64,000 bases of DNA from Gammaproteobacteria bacterium. Its GTDB lineage: Bacteria > Pseudomonadota > Gammaproteobacteria > Xanthomonadales > SZUA-36. The stretch covers positions 39,309-103,308 of the forward strand of contig JAUHYP010000009.1 of NCBI GenBank assembly GCA_030426265.1. Direction: 5' to 3'. Below the pieces are notes generated by a model. That model was not told the DNA's origin and made no database searches. It saw nothing but the letters and a program-made list of their open reading frames with translations. Of this stretch, positions 54,345 to 62,373 are shown in pieces. The stretch's first letter is position 1. Each line of letters begins with the position of its first letter. The translations under genes were made by a program, and so were the position numbers.

Positions 54345-54372
54345 GCATGTATGAGTGTCAGGAATCACTGCA

Positions 54373-54801
54373 ATGAAGACTTTTTCTGCGAAACCGCAGG
54401 ACGTCAGGCGCGAATGGCACCTGGTGGACGCGACGGACAAGACCCTGGGCCGGCTGGCCACGGAAGTGGCGCTGCGCCTGCGTGGCAAGCACAAGCCGAT
54501 CTACACCCCGCACGTCGATACCGGTGACCACATCGTTGTGGTGAACGCCGAGAAGATCCGCGTGACGGGCAACAAGATGGAAGACAAGATCTACCATCAC
54601 CACACCGGCTACATCGGCAACCTCAAGTCCGAGCCGCTCGGCAAGCTGATGCAGCGCTTCCCGGAACGCGCCATCGAGCGCGCCGTGAAGGGCATGCTGC
54701 CGAAGAACAAGCTGGGCCGCGCCATGTACAAGAAACTGCACGTGTACGTGGGCCCCGAACACCCGCACGCCGCCCAGCAGCCCCAGGCGCTGGAACTCTG
54801 A
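54373..54801 (+). CDS. rplM: 50S ribosomal protein L13
   Basis: A 142-residue L13 with the full pattern: [29 protein letters not shown] at the start, [31 protein letters not shown] and [18 protein letters not shown] at 54373 (the one six codons earlier is not conserved). rpsI follows 22 nt later, the usual rplM-rpsI operon. Confidence 0.98.
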   Translation: MKTFSAKPQDVRREWHLVDATDKTLGRLATEVALRLRGKHKPIYTPHVDTGDHIVVVNAEKIRVTGNKMEDKIYHHHTGYIGNLKSEPLGKLMQRFPERAIERAVKGMLPKNKLGRAMYKKLHVYVGPEHPHAAQQPQALEL

Positions 54802-54823
54802 TCGGCGGGCCAGGAGACGAATG

Positions 54824-55216
54824 ATGGCAACTGAACAGTATTACGGCACGGGCCGCCGCAAGAACTCCACGGCTCGCGTGTACCTGACCAAGGGTACCGG
54901 CAAGATCACGGTGAACGACAAGGCGATCGAAGACTACTTCGGCCGCGAGACCAACACCATGATCGTGCGCCAGCCCCTCGAGCAGCTCGAAATGACCGAG
55001 CAGTTCGACGTGAACGTGAAAGTCCAGGGTGGCGGCATCACCGGCCAGGCCGGCGCCATCCGCCTGGGCCTGTCCCGCGCCCTGCTGGAGTACGACGCGG
55101 AACTGCGCAAGTCCCTGCGTGCGAGCGGCTTCCTGACCCGTGACGCCCGCGAAGTCGAGCGCAAGAAGGTCGGCCTCCACAAGGCCCGCAAGGCCACCCA
55201 GTACAGCAAGCGCTGA
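54824..55216 (+). CDS. rpsI: 30S ribosomal protein S9
   Basis: A 130-residue S9 with the canonical [16 protein letters not shown] start, [21 protein letters not shown] and the basic C-terminal [11 protein letters not shown] that reaches the ribosomal P site. ATG at 54824 is preferred to the adjacent ATG at 54821 for spacing from GGAG. Confidence 0.98.
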   Translation: MATEQYYGTGRRKNSTARVYLTKGTGKITVNDKAIEDYFGRETNTMIVRQPLEQLEMTEQFDVNVKVQGGGITGQAGAIRLGLSRALLEYDAELRKSLRASGFLTRDAREVERKKVGLHKARKATQYSKR

Positions 55217-55254
55217 TACGACAGACACGGCCCCTGCCGGGGGCCATGGTCCCT

Positions 55255-55328
55255 TGGGGGATCGTCTAGTGGTAGGACTGCGGACTCTGACTCCGCCAGC
55301 GGGGGTTCGAATCCCTCTCCCCCAGCCA
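55255..55328 (+). tRNA. tRNA-Gln(CTG), integration target
   Basis: Acceptor TGGGGGA pairs with TCCCCCA, D-arm TCTAGTGGTAGGA, anticodon stem GCGGA/TCCGC around CTCTGAC (anticodon CTG), T-arm GGGGGTTCGAATCCC, discriminator G and encoded CCA. The 3'-terminal 18 nt are the attachment core of the element that follows; the tRNA remains intact after integration. Confidence 0.96.
55311..55328 (+). repeat. attL core within tRNA-Gln 3' end
   Basis: ATCCCTCTCCCCCAGCCA, identical to positions 63850-63867. It covers the T-arm 3' strand, acceptor 3' strand and CCA, the usual target segment of tRNA-specific integrases. Confidence 0.88.
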
Positions 55329-55359
55329 ACAAATGCCCAAGAGTCTGTTTTTCTTGGGT

Positions 55360-55405
55360 AAAGAAGGCCTCGGTAGACATCGCATCTACCGGGGCCTTTC
55401 TTTTT
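55360..55405 (+). terminator. Rho-independent terminator after tRNA-Gln
   Basis: GAAGGCC and CGGTAGA pair with TCTACCG and GGCCTTTC, followed by TTTTT; A-rich on the left, so it can work on both strands. The integrase reading frame begins just after it. Confidence 0.8.
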
Positions 55406-55427
55406 GCTACACAAACTGTCCCACATC

Positions 55428-57092
55428 ATGTGTCGCCGGGGCGTGTTCTACTTCCGGCGTAGGCTTCCGAGACCGCTGCGCGGAGAGGCCTGTGTGTCCT
55501 TGCGGACCCGAGACTTTCGAGAGGCGGTCAGACTGGGTAGCATCCTTGATTCAGCGCTGAACCAGCGCTTGCGTGGACTACATTCCATGGAAGGTATAGA
55601 GCGTATCCTTAGGGCGGAACTGAAGGACCTCGTTGAGGCCGACCGAAAGCAGCACCTCGGTACGCCCTCCGGTTCCCCCGTCTACGCCATCAATGGCGAC
55701 CCCCTGACAGACTCGGTTCAGCAAGACCTGGACATCGTGGACTCTCTCCTGAGCGATCTCAGAGAAGCACGGGCAAACAGGGACACCTCTGCGACAGCGG
55801 CGAGGGCTGCTGAACTTGTCGAACGCCATGGGTTGGACCCGGACAGGGAACAAGAGTTGGCCCTTGATCTGATATCCGTTCACATCGAGGCGATGAAAAG
55901 TGCCCGGGAGCATGTGCTGCGGGGGCCAAGTAGGTACCGAAGCTTCACCTCCCCAGAAGCCCCCAGAACGGTTATAGCGGAGGTGCCGGAGCGCGACCCC
56001 GGGCCGACCTTTGGTGGCTCCTCAAGCGCCTACTGTGAGCGGATGCGGGGGGAGTGGAAGCCGCAGACTCTGAGCCAGAACGCCACCACTTACCGCATGT
56101 TTGTGGACGCCATGGGGGATCTGCCGGTCAATAAGGTCACACGCAAGGATGTGGCGGGTTTTCTCGACTTGCTACAGTGCCTTCCCAGCCTGTGGAGTAA
56201 GAACCCAAAGTGGCGGGGCTGGCCGTTGCGGGAGATCGTAGAGGACGCCGGAGACTACGATGGAAAGTTCATGGCTGCCAAGACTGTGAGCAGGCATTTG
56301 TCGGCATTGGGTGGGCTTTTTGACGACCTCAAGGCGCGGGGGGAATATGAGGGGGAGAACCCGGCGCACGGTCAAAAGGCGCGGGGAGCGAAATCAGCTG
56401 AGCGAGGTGCTTGGGACTCGAATGACCTGAGTAAGTTGCTGGAAGCGCCTAACTGGATTGGGTGTCGCGGAGAGCGCTATCGGGCAGAGTCCGGTACTCA
56501 AATTATTGCGGATCACAAATATTGGCTTCCGCTGTTGGCGCTGTATCACGGTGCGAGACTGGAGGAGTTGGCCCAGCTGAGACGAAGGGATGTGAAAGAG
56601 GAGGACGGCGAGTGGGTGCTCGACATTAACAGTGAGGATGAAAACCAGTTGAAGAATGACTATTCGATTCGCTTACTACCCTTGCACAGCAGACTGGTCG
56701 ACCTTCGGTTCCTTGACTACGTGGAGTCTGTCACTGAGCTGGACCATGACCCAGTGTTTCCCAGAATGAAGCCCGGAGGAAAGGACGGCAAGCTGGGTCA
56801 TGGCTTCAGCAAATGGTTCGGGGAATTTCGAGCAAAGCTGGGTATCCAGGGTAAGCCCCTAAGGCAGGACTTCCATGCACTGAGACACACGACTATCACC
56901 AAGCTGGTTCAGGCCGGGACGCCCAAGGAGGTTATTCACACTATCACGGGCCACGAGCAGGAGGGGACGGCGCTAACGGTCTACTCTCATGCAACCTACC
57001 CAATGCAAACCCTTAGGCAAGCCATTCAAACAGTTCAGTATCCCGAGGACAGAATTAAGCCGCATAGGGGTGGCTGGGGAGACCTCCGGTAG
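55428..57092 (+). CDS. int: Tyrosine recombinase/integrase
   Basis: A 554-residue phage-type integrase. The N-terminal part (VFYFRRRLPRPLRGEACVSLRTRDFREA) is a DUF6538-type arm domain, followed by a SAM-like core-binding domain (about 200-310) and the catalytic domain. The full active site is visible: Arg377 (GARLEEL), His483 and Arg486 (HALRH), His509 (GHEQE) and the nucleophile Tyr519 (VYSHATYP). Start: ATG 55428; a TTG at 55404 lies in the terminator and is less likely. Located directly after the tRNA-Gln target, it should integrate and excise the island. Confidence 0.92.
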   Translation: MCRRGVFYFRRRLPRPLRGEACVSLRTRDFREAVRLGSILDSALNQRLRGLHSMEGIERILRAELKDLVEADRKQHLGTPSGSPVYAINGDPLTDSVQQDLDIVDSLLSDLREARANRDTSATAARAAELVERHGLDPDREQELALDLISVHIEAMKSAREHVLRGPSRYRSFTSPEAPRTVIAEVPERDPGPTFGGSSSAYCERMRGEWKPQTLSQNATTYRMFVDAMGDLPVNKVTRKDVAGFLDLLQCLPSLWSKNPKWRGWPLREIVEDAGDYDGKFMAAKTVSRHLSALGGLFDDLKARGEYEGENPAHGQKARGAKSAERGAWDSNDLSKLLEAPNWIGCRGERYRAESGTQIIADHKYWLPLLALYHGARLEELAQLRRRDVKEEDGEWVLDINSEDENQLKNDYSIRLLPLHSRLVDLRFLDYVESVTELDHDPVFPRMKPGGKDGKLGHGFSKWFGEFRAKLGIQGKPLRQDFHALRHTTITKLVQAGTPKEVIHTITGHEQEGTALTVYSHATYPMQTLRQAIQTVQYPEDRIKPHRGGWGDLR

Positions 57093-57166
57093 GTGCTATG
57101 TTGTCAGCACGAGCGCAACTGAGGTCCGTTGACGTGAAACCTGTGGTTGGTTCATTAAGTCTCTAG

Positions 57167-58213
57167 GGTGTGATCAAGGGTTCTACTGTCAGCTTTCAGC
57201 CAGAAGCGGACTTCGCCAGCCACCAAGTTAAATCATTGCCAGTGTTCATCAATGGTTCATAAAACAATTGATACGATTGGTCGTTGTACAACCATAGAGT
57301 TCAGGTCAATGACTGCACGGCAAGAGTTTGTCAGCGTTACCGCCAAGGTGATTCAAGTTGTTCTGCTGTTGCTGCTCGGTACTTCGTTCAGCTGGGCGCA
57401 GTCGGATATGTCTCTGATCATCGAACCCAAGCATCCGGATACCAATAGTGAGGTCATGTTTACAGTGACCGGCACGCCTTGCTTCTATGGAAGCGTTTCG
57501 GTCGATTCCGAGAATTTTCGTATCGATGTAGAGGTTTCAGCGTGGTTTCAGAGGCTGGTTGACGCGTGCCTCGTCAATCATCCTGCTGCACCGGATTTCA
57601 GCCAAGTGATTCCCCCGCTCGATGCAGGTGAATACCACGTGGCGCTAAGACACCAGATTGGGGGGCATCTGATCGATCTGGTGGAGACCCGGACGCTGGT
57701 TGTTGAACCGGCGGAACCGGGTCTTCCGGAAGGCGGCATCAACGGCCTGTACTTCAACCCTGATTCTGACGGTCACTATGTCAACGTGATGCAGTTCAAT
57801 GGCGGGACGTTGATTCTTTGGAACACCTTCGATCCCAATGGTGCGCAGGTGATGATCTACGCGGTGGGCGAGTTGAATGAGGATCGTTCTGCGGTGCTCG
57901 ATGCTCCAGCCTGGACCAACGTAGGTGGGCGGGTTGGTCTCGACGGAACGGTTGAAGCGGCCGAGGTCGAACACTGGGGAACGCTGTCGATTCAGATGGA
58001 CGATTGCAAAACAGGAACGCTCCAGTTCAACAGTGATCGTTCCGACTACGGTAGTGGAGCATTGCCGCTGAAGCGGCTGGTCCGAATCAAGCAAATTGGC
58101 TGTGCAAATCCAGTAGCGGAGTAATTGCTCTAGGGCTCAGGACCACTTGATTCACTGGCACCAGCAAGCGTTGGGTGCCGGTGTGATCAAGGCCATGAAT
58201 GTCCGCTTCTGGC
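57167..58213. repeat. Short direct and inverted repeats flanking an exported-protein gene
   Basis: GGTGTGATCAAGG occurs directly at 57167-57179 and 58180-58192. GCCAGAAGCGGAC (57199-57211) recurs inverted as GTCCGCTTCTGGC (58201-58213). Both pairs flank the gene at 57309-58124. They may mark an older insertion or an amplified intergenic motif. Confidence 0.5.
57309..58124 (+). CDS. Exported protein with C-terminal NP-G beta module
   Basis: A 271-residue protein with a signal peptide (about 1-30, VIQVVLLLLLGTSFSWAQ). An Ig-like N-terminal region (IIEPKHPDTNSEVMFTVTGTPC...) with two cysteines is followed by a C-terminal module with GLYFNPDSDGHYVNVMQFNGGTLILWNTFD and DDCKTGTLQFN. Modules of this W/YxNPxxxGH type are common in secreted proteins of Xanthomonadales-like bacteria; their role is unknown. 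ATG 57309 gives a good leader; ATG 57252 is also in frame. It is cargo of the island and the repeats beside it suggest separate acquisition. Confidence 0.7.
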   Translation: MTARQEFVSVTAKVIQVVLLLLLGTSFSWAQSDMSLIIEPKHPDTNSEVMFTVTGTPCFYGSVSVDSENFRIDVEVSAWFQRLVDACLVNHPAAPDFSQVIPPLDAGEYHVALRHQIGGHLIDLVETRTLVVEPAEPGLPEGGINGLYFNPDSDGHYVNVMQFNGGTLILWNTFDPNGAQVMIYAVGELNEDRSAVLDAPAWTNVGGRVGLDGTVEAAEVEHWGTLSIQMDDCKTGTLQFNSDRSDYGSGALPLKRLVRIKQIGCANPVAE

Positions 58214-58311
58214 CGAAATCCGACCAATCTTTGGGGACGCTTTTCGGCCATAATAAGCCACGGCCCTATACTGGACTGACAGGACTGTTGCCACCGTTAT
58301 TGGAGAGGAAC

Positions 58312-58713
58312 ATGAAAGGGACTGTCTTAGGCGCATTACTTGCGCTGTTTTTCGCCCTGCCAGCCGGGGCTGAACCCATCCAGAAATATACATTCGCCAT
58401 CAAACTCATAACGGCCACTGGACAGGAAGGTCCAATGACTGTGATGGTCGGAGACGATTCCCCTATGTCATTGACGACTCCATCGGGGAATGAAGTCCAC
58501 ATCACCATGAAGCGTGTGCAGAAAGGTGATCGCAGCCTGGTCGAAGTCAGTAGCATTGTGGATTTAATCGTTGATGGTGAGTCAACAAGATCCGCCTTGC
58601 CGACGGTATACGTTTCGGGCCCCGGTCTGGTGGAGATTGCGGCAAACGGTGAACAAGTAGAAGGGCAGCTAAAGTCCCTGCAAGTGGATTTGAAGTCAAT
58701 TGAATCGACCTAG
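58312..58713 (+). CDS. Small exported protein of unknown function
   Basis: A 133-residue protein with a signal peptide (MKGTVLGALLALFFALPAGAEP) and a mature part of about 110 residues with alternating beta strands (YTFAIKLITATGQEGPMTVMVGDD). GGAGAGG at 4 nt before ATG 58312 decides the start; upstream ATGs lack an SD. No family recognised. Confidence 0.65.
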   Translation: MKGTVLGALLALFFALPAGAEPIQKYTFAIKLITATGQEGPMTVMVGDDSPMSLTTPSGNEVHITMKRVQKGDRSLVEVSSIVDLIVDGESTRSALPTVYVSGPGLVEIAANGEQVEGQLKSLQVDLKSIEST

Positions 58714-59316
58714 GCGAAGAGACTTCTGACCAAACGTTCAAATTTGAGAATGTCGTCTTCTGGCTGGTTTCGGGCTTCATCCGCTGAGGCTTACTTGAGG
58801 TGATTGCTCCGGCACATAAGAGACAATAGGCCTTGGTTTTTTGCCCTAACAAATCAATGGGATAGAATTAGGGGCACCTACAGAGGGAATGCGGGTCCGA
58901 AAAATAGGGTCCACCATAGGGGTACTACCCACCGCCATTCTGAGTAATTGGTAGGGGTAAAGGGGTAATGCTTCCTCGAAATAGGGGGGGCTATAGGGGC
59001 AATAGCGTTCAGAAATAGGGTCCACCTAAGGGGAAGTCCCCTCCACCCGACACCCAATGGGGTCCCCTTAGGAGTGAAGCCGCCCACGGACCTTCGGCAA
59101 TAGGGTCCGTATTGGTTGAAAGACACCCGGCAGCACCTCAGTAATAAGCGCGTTATTGGAGGAAAGTCTGTGCTCACCTTCCAGGGCGCACAATGTCGCG
59201 CTACGGCCCTCCCTCTACACCTTGAAAGTCACACCTAAAACTGCGTGATCGGTCCTCAGCGGCACTTCCGCTGCTCCCGGGACTTCTCACTACTCACCTG
59301 ATCAAAGGAAACCGAT
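58714..59316. repeat. 603-nt gap with AATAGGGTCC direct repeats
   Basis: No gene is supported. AAATAGGGTCCACC occurs twice (58902-58915 and 59013-59026), a shortened copy AATAGGGTCC at 59099-59108 and a variant GAAATAGGGGGG near 58978. Copies are 111 and about 86 nt apart and share TAGGGG-rich surroundings. They could be binding sites for an island protein such as the RHH-like or ParB-like products downstream. Small inverted repeats occur too. A minus-strand reading frame here (58878-59177) merely repeats these motifs and is not counted. Confidence 0.55.
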
Positions 59317-59571
59317 ATGAACGACCAGTCCCCTAACGGCGGGGAGACTTGCTCCTGCCTGAAAGATGCCTTCGCGATGACCCCGCGCCTGAACCCGGTC
59401 GAGACCCGAGTAGTGCGGGACATCCGGTTTGATCTCAGCAGCTTCGATGCCCTGCAGGACGCCAAGCGGCTACTGTCGGAGCACTGGGGGCGGCTGATGA
59501 CCAACGCTGAGACGCTCCGCGTTGTGCTCTTGAGTCATCCCTTGGCAACACAGAACGGGCTCGGGGAGTAG
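59317..59571 (+). CDS. Small protein, possible ribbon-helix-helix DNA binder
   Basis: An 84-residue protein. RDIRFDLSSFDALQDAKRLLSEHWGRLMTNAETLRVVLLSH has the strand-helix-helix look of RHH proteins, but the match is weak. AGGAAA precedes the ATG. Its stop lies 4 nt before the ParB-like gene, so the two are co-expressed. It has no strong resemblance to known excisionases. Confidence 0.5.
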   Translation: MNDQSPNGGETCSCLKDAFAMTPRLNPVETRVVRDIRFDLSSFDALQDAKRLLSEHWGRLMTNAETLRVVLLSHPLATQNGLGE

Positions 59572-59575
59572 TAGG

Positions 59576-60472
59576 GTGGGGACGCTGGAAAAGCGACAAG
59601 AGACCTCCCGAAGCCCTGAAGAGACCCTCAGACGGTGGAGGGGAATGCCCGAGACCCGATGCGACATCTCGGACCTCCAAACGGACGAATCGCTCCAAGT
59701 GAGAGACCCTTCTGTGGTCGAGGTAGCGAGGGCGAGAGGCCAGGAAAGGAGGCTGGCCGAGTCGGTAGCCACAATGCGAACGACACTGGAAGCATCCTCG
59801 AAAACGGAACTTGAGCCCATATTGGTAGCAAGCGTCGACGGCAGGCTGCTCGTTGTGGACGGACACCACAGACTCAAGGCATATCGACTTGCTGGTCGGT
59901 CAGAGGCCCCGTGCAAGGTGATCCCAACGAGCATGAAAATGGCCTACTACTGCTCCCTCCTCATGAACGCGGACGATAGGGCCGTTGAGATGACTCCCGA
60001 GCAGTACCGAGAGGCGGCGTGGCAATTCATCATGGCTGGTACGCGAGGAGGGAGAGCGCCCAGACCTGCACACTGGTCAACCCGCTACATCCAAGCTCAA
60101 TTCCGGATCGGCTCCAACAATACAGTCAGTTCGATGTTCAGAATTGCGGAAACGGTCCACGAAAGGGAGTGGGAAGACAACTGGATCAACCGCCGGACAG
60201 GTTACCCCTTCTGGAAGTTCGCCCGGAGACCTGAGGGGATGCAAACAGTCTGGGAACTCAGGGACGAAATCATGGATGATGCGAGAAAGGCAGCCCGAGA
60301 CTTGGGAAAGACGCTGGAGCGCTACGGTTTCGACTCGTTCATGGCGGGGCTTCGTATTCTCAGGAGCGAGCGGTTCGGAGGATACGCACAGCCGGTGGAC
60401 CACCAGGTACTACCTCAGCCGAACGATAGGGCCAACTATCTTCCTGCGGACCACCCAGAGTTCGAGTACTGA
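59576..60472 (+). CDS. ParB/Srx-fold protein
   Basis: A 298-residue protein with a ParB N-terminal-like domain: EPILVASVDGRLLVVDGHHRLKAYRLAG (about 80-107, with the DGHHRL phosphate-binding/CTPase-type box at 95-100). The rest (ARRPEGMQTVW, KAARDLGKTLERYGF) is helical with no HTH that I can assign. GTG at 59576 has GGGGAG upstream. Proteins of this fold act in plasmid/island partition or as nucleases or kinases in defence and regulation. Co-directional with the small protein before it. Confidence 0.72.
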   Translation: MGTLEKRQETSRSPEETLRRWRGMPETRCDISDLQTDESLQVRDPSVVEVARARGQERRLAESVATMRTTLEASSKTELEPILVASVDGRLLVVDGHHRLKAYRLAGRSEAPCKVIPTSMKMAYYCSLLMNADDRAVEMTPEQYREAAWQFIMAGTRGGRAPRPAHWSTRYIQAQFRIGSNNTVSSMFRIAETVHEREWEDNWINRRTGYPFWKFARRPEGMQTVWELRDEIMDDARKAARDLGKTLERYGFDSFMAGLRILRSERFGGYAQPVDHQVLPQPNDRANYLPADHPEFEY

Positions 60473-60712
60473 GCACGGGGTACTGTGCAAACTCATCTAG
60501 CTCACCTGAACAGTGGAGGTGTGCGAATTGCACAGGTACCCGGTCTAGGTTGCCCGATATTTCTGCCAAGAATATGCGTCTGCCCACTTCTATCCAGTGT
60601 GACAAGCGATAACCCCCCGTGCCCCCTCGGCCCGCCCAGGGGGTGGCTTTCCTACAAATCGGCAAGGGCACATCGCACACGATAAGACCGCAAGGTGCAC
60701 CACCATCCTCAT

Positions 60713-60776
60713 GCCCCCGGACACCACCGGCACACCCCTGCCGGTAGCTTCTCCCCGACCTTCGGTGTCCGGGGGC
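60713..60776 (+). repeat. Nested stem-loop, 13-bp perfect arms
   Basis: GCCCCCGGACACC (60713-60725) pairs with GGTGTCCGGGGGC (60764-60776). Inside, ACCGGCA (60726-60732) pairs with TGCCGGT (60739-60745), stacked on the outer stem. The remaining 18 nt are unpaired. It could be a recombination/replication hairpin or a small RNA structure. Confidence 0.6.
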
Positions 60777-60811
60777 GTTCCCAAGTGACCGCCGATGAGG
60801 GTCCGCCCATG

Positions 60812-60881
60812 CGTACCAAAAAGTACACGACGGCGGACACCTGTTGACGCGTACCTCAACACGTACCACAATGATCGTACG
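60812..60881 (+). promoter_or_regulatory. Serine recombinase promoter with CGTACC operator array
   Basis: TTGACG (60844-60849), 17-nt spacer, CACAAT (60867-60872). CGTACC occurs at 60812, 60850 and 60862 and CGTACG at 60876, mostly followed by NNAA. The motifs straddle -35 and -10, so binding there should repress the promoter. AGGAGGT lies just before the ATG at 60917. Confidence 0.6.
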
Positions 60882-60916
60882 CAAACATCTAAATGTATAG
60901 GTACAGGAGGTAGCAC

Positions 60917-61480
60917 ATGAGCGAGATCATCGGGTACGCAAGGGTGTCCAGCACCGGCCAGTCATACGAAGTTCAGAAGGAGAAGTTGGAAGCATCAGGG
61001 TGCACGAAGGTATTCAGGGAGAAGCGGTCGGGGACACAGGCTGCGACCCGCCAGGAACTCCAGAGAGCCTTGGAGTACGTCAGGGAAGGGGACACCTTTG
61101 TGGCGACTCGGCTGGACCGCGTGGCCCGCTCCCTGAGCGATCTGCTGAACATTGCAAACCGGCTCAAGGGCAAAGGTGTAGCGCTCAGGGTGCTCGACCA
61201 GAACATCGATACGAGCAACTCTGAGGGGCGTCTCCAGTTCCACTTGCTTGGTGCCTTTGCGGAGTTCGAGAACGAGATTCGTCGAGAGCGGCAAGCGGAT
61301 GGGATCGCTAAGGCTCAGTCCAAAGGGGTCCGCTTCGGACGTAAGGCTGCGCTCAGCGAGGAGCAGAGAGCAACCATCCGCAGGCTCCGCGAGGAGGAGG
61401 GTTTCACCGTTCCACAGTTGATGGAACGATTCAGCGTTGGACGTACGACGATCTATCGGGCGTTAGGGGTCAACACGTAG
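60917..61480 (+). CDS. Serine recombinase (resolvase/invertase family)
   Basis: A 187-residue small serine recombinase: YARVSSTGQS with nucleophile Ser11, the Arg-rich ATRLDRVARS loop (62-72), GAFAEFENEIRRERQADGIAKA E-helix and a C-terminal HTH (MERFSVGRTTIYRAL). It cuts and rejoins DNA with a phosphoserine bond. Its role could be resolution of island dimers, inversion of a segment or control of its own promoter. An unusually strong Shine-Dalgarno AGGAGG and an operator array precede it. Confidence 0.93.
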   Translation: MSEIIGYARVSSTGQSYEVQKEKLEASGCTKVFREKRSGTQAATRQELQRALEYVREGDTFVATRLDRVARSLSDLLNIANRLKGKGVALRVLDQNIDTSNSEGRLQFHLLGAFAEFENEIRRERQADGIAKAQSKGVRFGRKAALSEEQRATIRRLREEEGFTVPQLMERFSVGRTTIYRALGVNT

Positions 61481-61524
61481 TGGCGGGCTACAGGGAAAGC
61501 AGAGACCCTGGAAGTCGAAATACT

Positions 61525-61556
61525 GAGGGTGCGTAAGTCCGGCGCACTCTTTTTTT
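61525..61556 (+). terminator. Rho-independent terminator of the serine recombinase gene
   Basis: GAGGGTGCG pairs with CGCACTC across an 8-9-nt loop (with a 2-nt bulge), followed by seven T. It also separates the recombinase from the oppositely directed nuclease gene. Confidence 0.72.
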
Positions 61557-61563
61557 CGAGAAG

Positions 61564-62250
61564 CTAAGGCGAGTCAGGGTATCGGACAACGAATCCGCCT
61601 AGCCAACGATTGAGTTCCCGCCGATCCGGCGGGATGTGATGCCAAAGTGGATGTTCAGTCAGAAAGGCGAACGGACCTCCGACCGTCGCCCCTCCTTCAC
61701 GCGACCGCCCGCTACTTGGCAGGTAGACGTCGTAAGCTTCTACCTGTTCGAAGGAAGTGAGCATGTCAGCCACGCTGTGCCTACCTTCTTCAATCCCTTC
61801 AAGCCACCGGTCCGCCTCGTTGCGGGTCACCCGGAAATCGAATTGGCAATAGCTTCTTGCTCGTTCCAAGCGGCCAACGAAATGAGAAAGACCCGCCAAC
61901 GTGGCATCGCGATAATATCTGAGTGCTGCCGCCTCAATTCGCACAACTAACTCCAGATCGGTGTGGGCCAGAATCCATTGGTCGCGCTCTCGGTCTCGTT
62001 TCCAATCATGAAAGTCCTTGCCATCGACTTCCCATCCGACGCGGTCATTCGTCACGAAGTCCATTCGATATCGCCCCCCATCAACTTCAACTTGCTGCTC
62101 AATGGTTCCGGGGCCATAGAACTTGTCTAGACAGGTGAGAAGCGCTTCTTCGGCTGGCGACTCGCACACGCGGTACCCCGAGTAGGGGCGCTTTCCACTG
62201 TTAACGAACTCAACCCAGCGTTTGAGCGACTCATCATGCATATCAGTCAC
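61564..62250 (-). CDS. DUF559/Vsr-like PD-(D/E)XK nuclease
   Basis: A 228-residue protein with a Vsr/DUF559-type nuclease core: SPAEEALL (Glu34-Glu35), YRMDF (Asp64) and WEVDGKDFH (Glu74, Lys78), then RDQWILAHTDLELVVRIEA; catalytic acids and lysine are in place. The C-terminal half (helices and PFAFLTEHP) is unassigned and may recognise a partner or DNA. It is divergent from the ATPase gene, start to start, with about 123 nt between the chosen starts. Such a nuclease next to an ATPase points to a defence or DNA-processing module; no methylase is present. Confidence 0.8.
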   Translation of the reverse strand: MTDMHDESLKRWVEFVNSGKRPYSGYRVCESPAEEALLTCLDKFYGPGTIEQQVEVDGGRYRMDFVTNDRVGWEVDGKDFHDWKRDRERDQWILAHTDLELVVRIEAAALRYYRDATLAGLSHFVGRLERARSYCQFDFRVTRNEADRWLEGIEEGRHSVADMLTSFEQVEAYDVYLPSSGRSREGGATVGGPFAFLTEHPLWHHIPPDRRELNRWLGGFVVRYPDSP

Positions 62251-62373
62251 GAATGTCTATGCACAAAGTACAAGGATACCGGACGGCCACCTAGCCGCGT
62301 GGCGCACGTAATGACGTCGAGAAGGGCAGCGGGAGTAAGATGTCTGCCTATCAATGGGCATGAGAATCCACAA

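Larger units (their letters stand above)
60473..60916. other. 444-nt control region upstream of the serine recombinase
   Basis: No gene. It holds an inverted repeat GGTACTGTGCAA/TTGCACAGGTACC (60479-60490 and 60528-60540), a nested stem-loop (60713-60776), an array of CGTACC motifs and the recombinase promoter (60812-60881). It may contain the recombination site of the recombinase. Confidence 0.6.

Noticed and set aside
58902..59108. Plasmid-type iteron origin
   Set aside because: Copies are few and unevenly spaced, there is no Rep gene, DnaA box or AT-rich unwinding region next to them.
58878..59177. Minus-strand frame of 99 codons in the island gap
   Set aside because: Its peptide is a low-complexity echo of the AATAGGGTCC repeats (repeated WTLF blocks), without SD or family resemblance.
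60483..60535. Second LexA box (CTGT...ACAG) near the ParB-like gene end
   Set aside because: The spacing between half-sites is far larger than the CTG-N10-CAG form requires; better described as an inverted repeat.
61564..62250. Vsr mismatch endonuclease as part of a restriction-modification system
   Set aside because: There is no DNA methyltransferase in the island, and the protein carries an unassigned C-terminal half; only the nuclease fold is supported.
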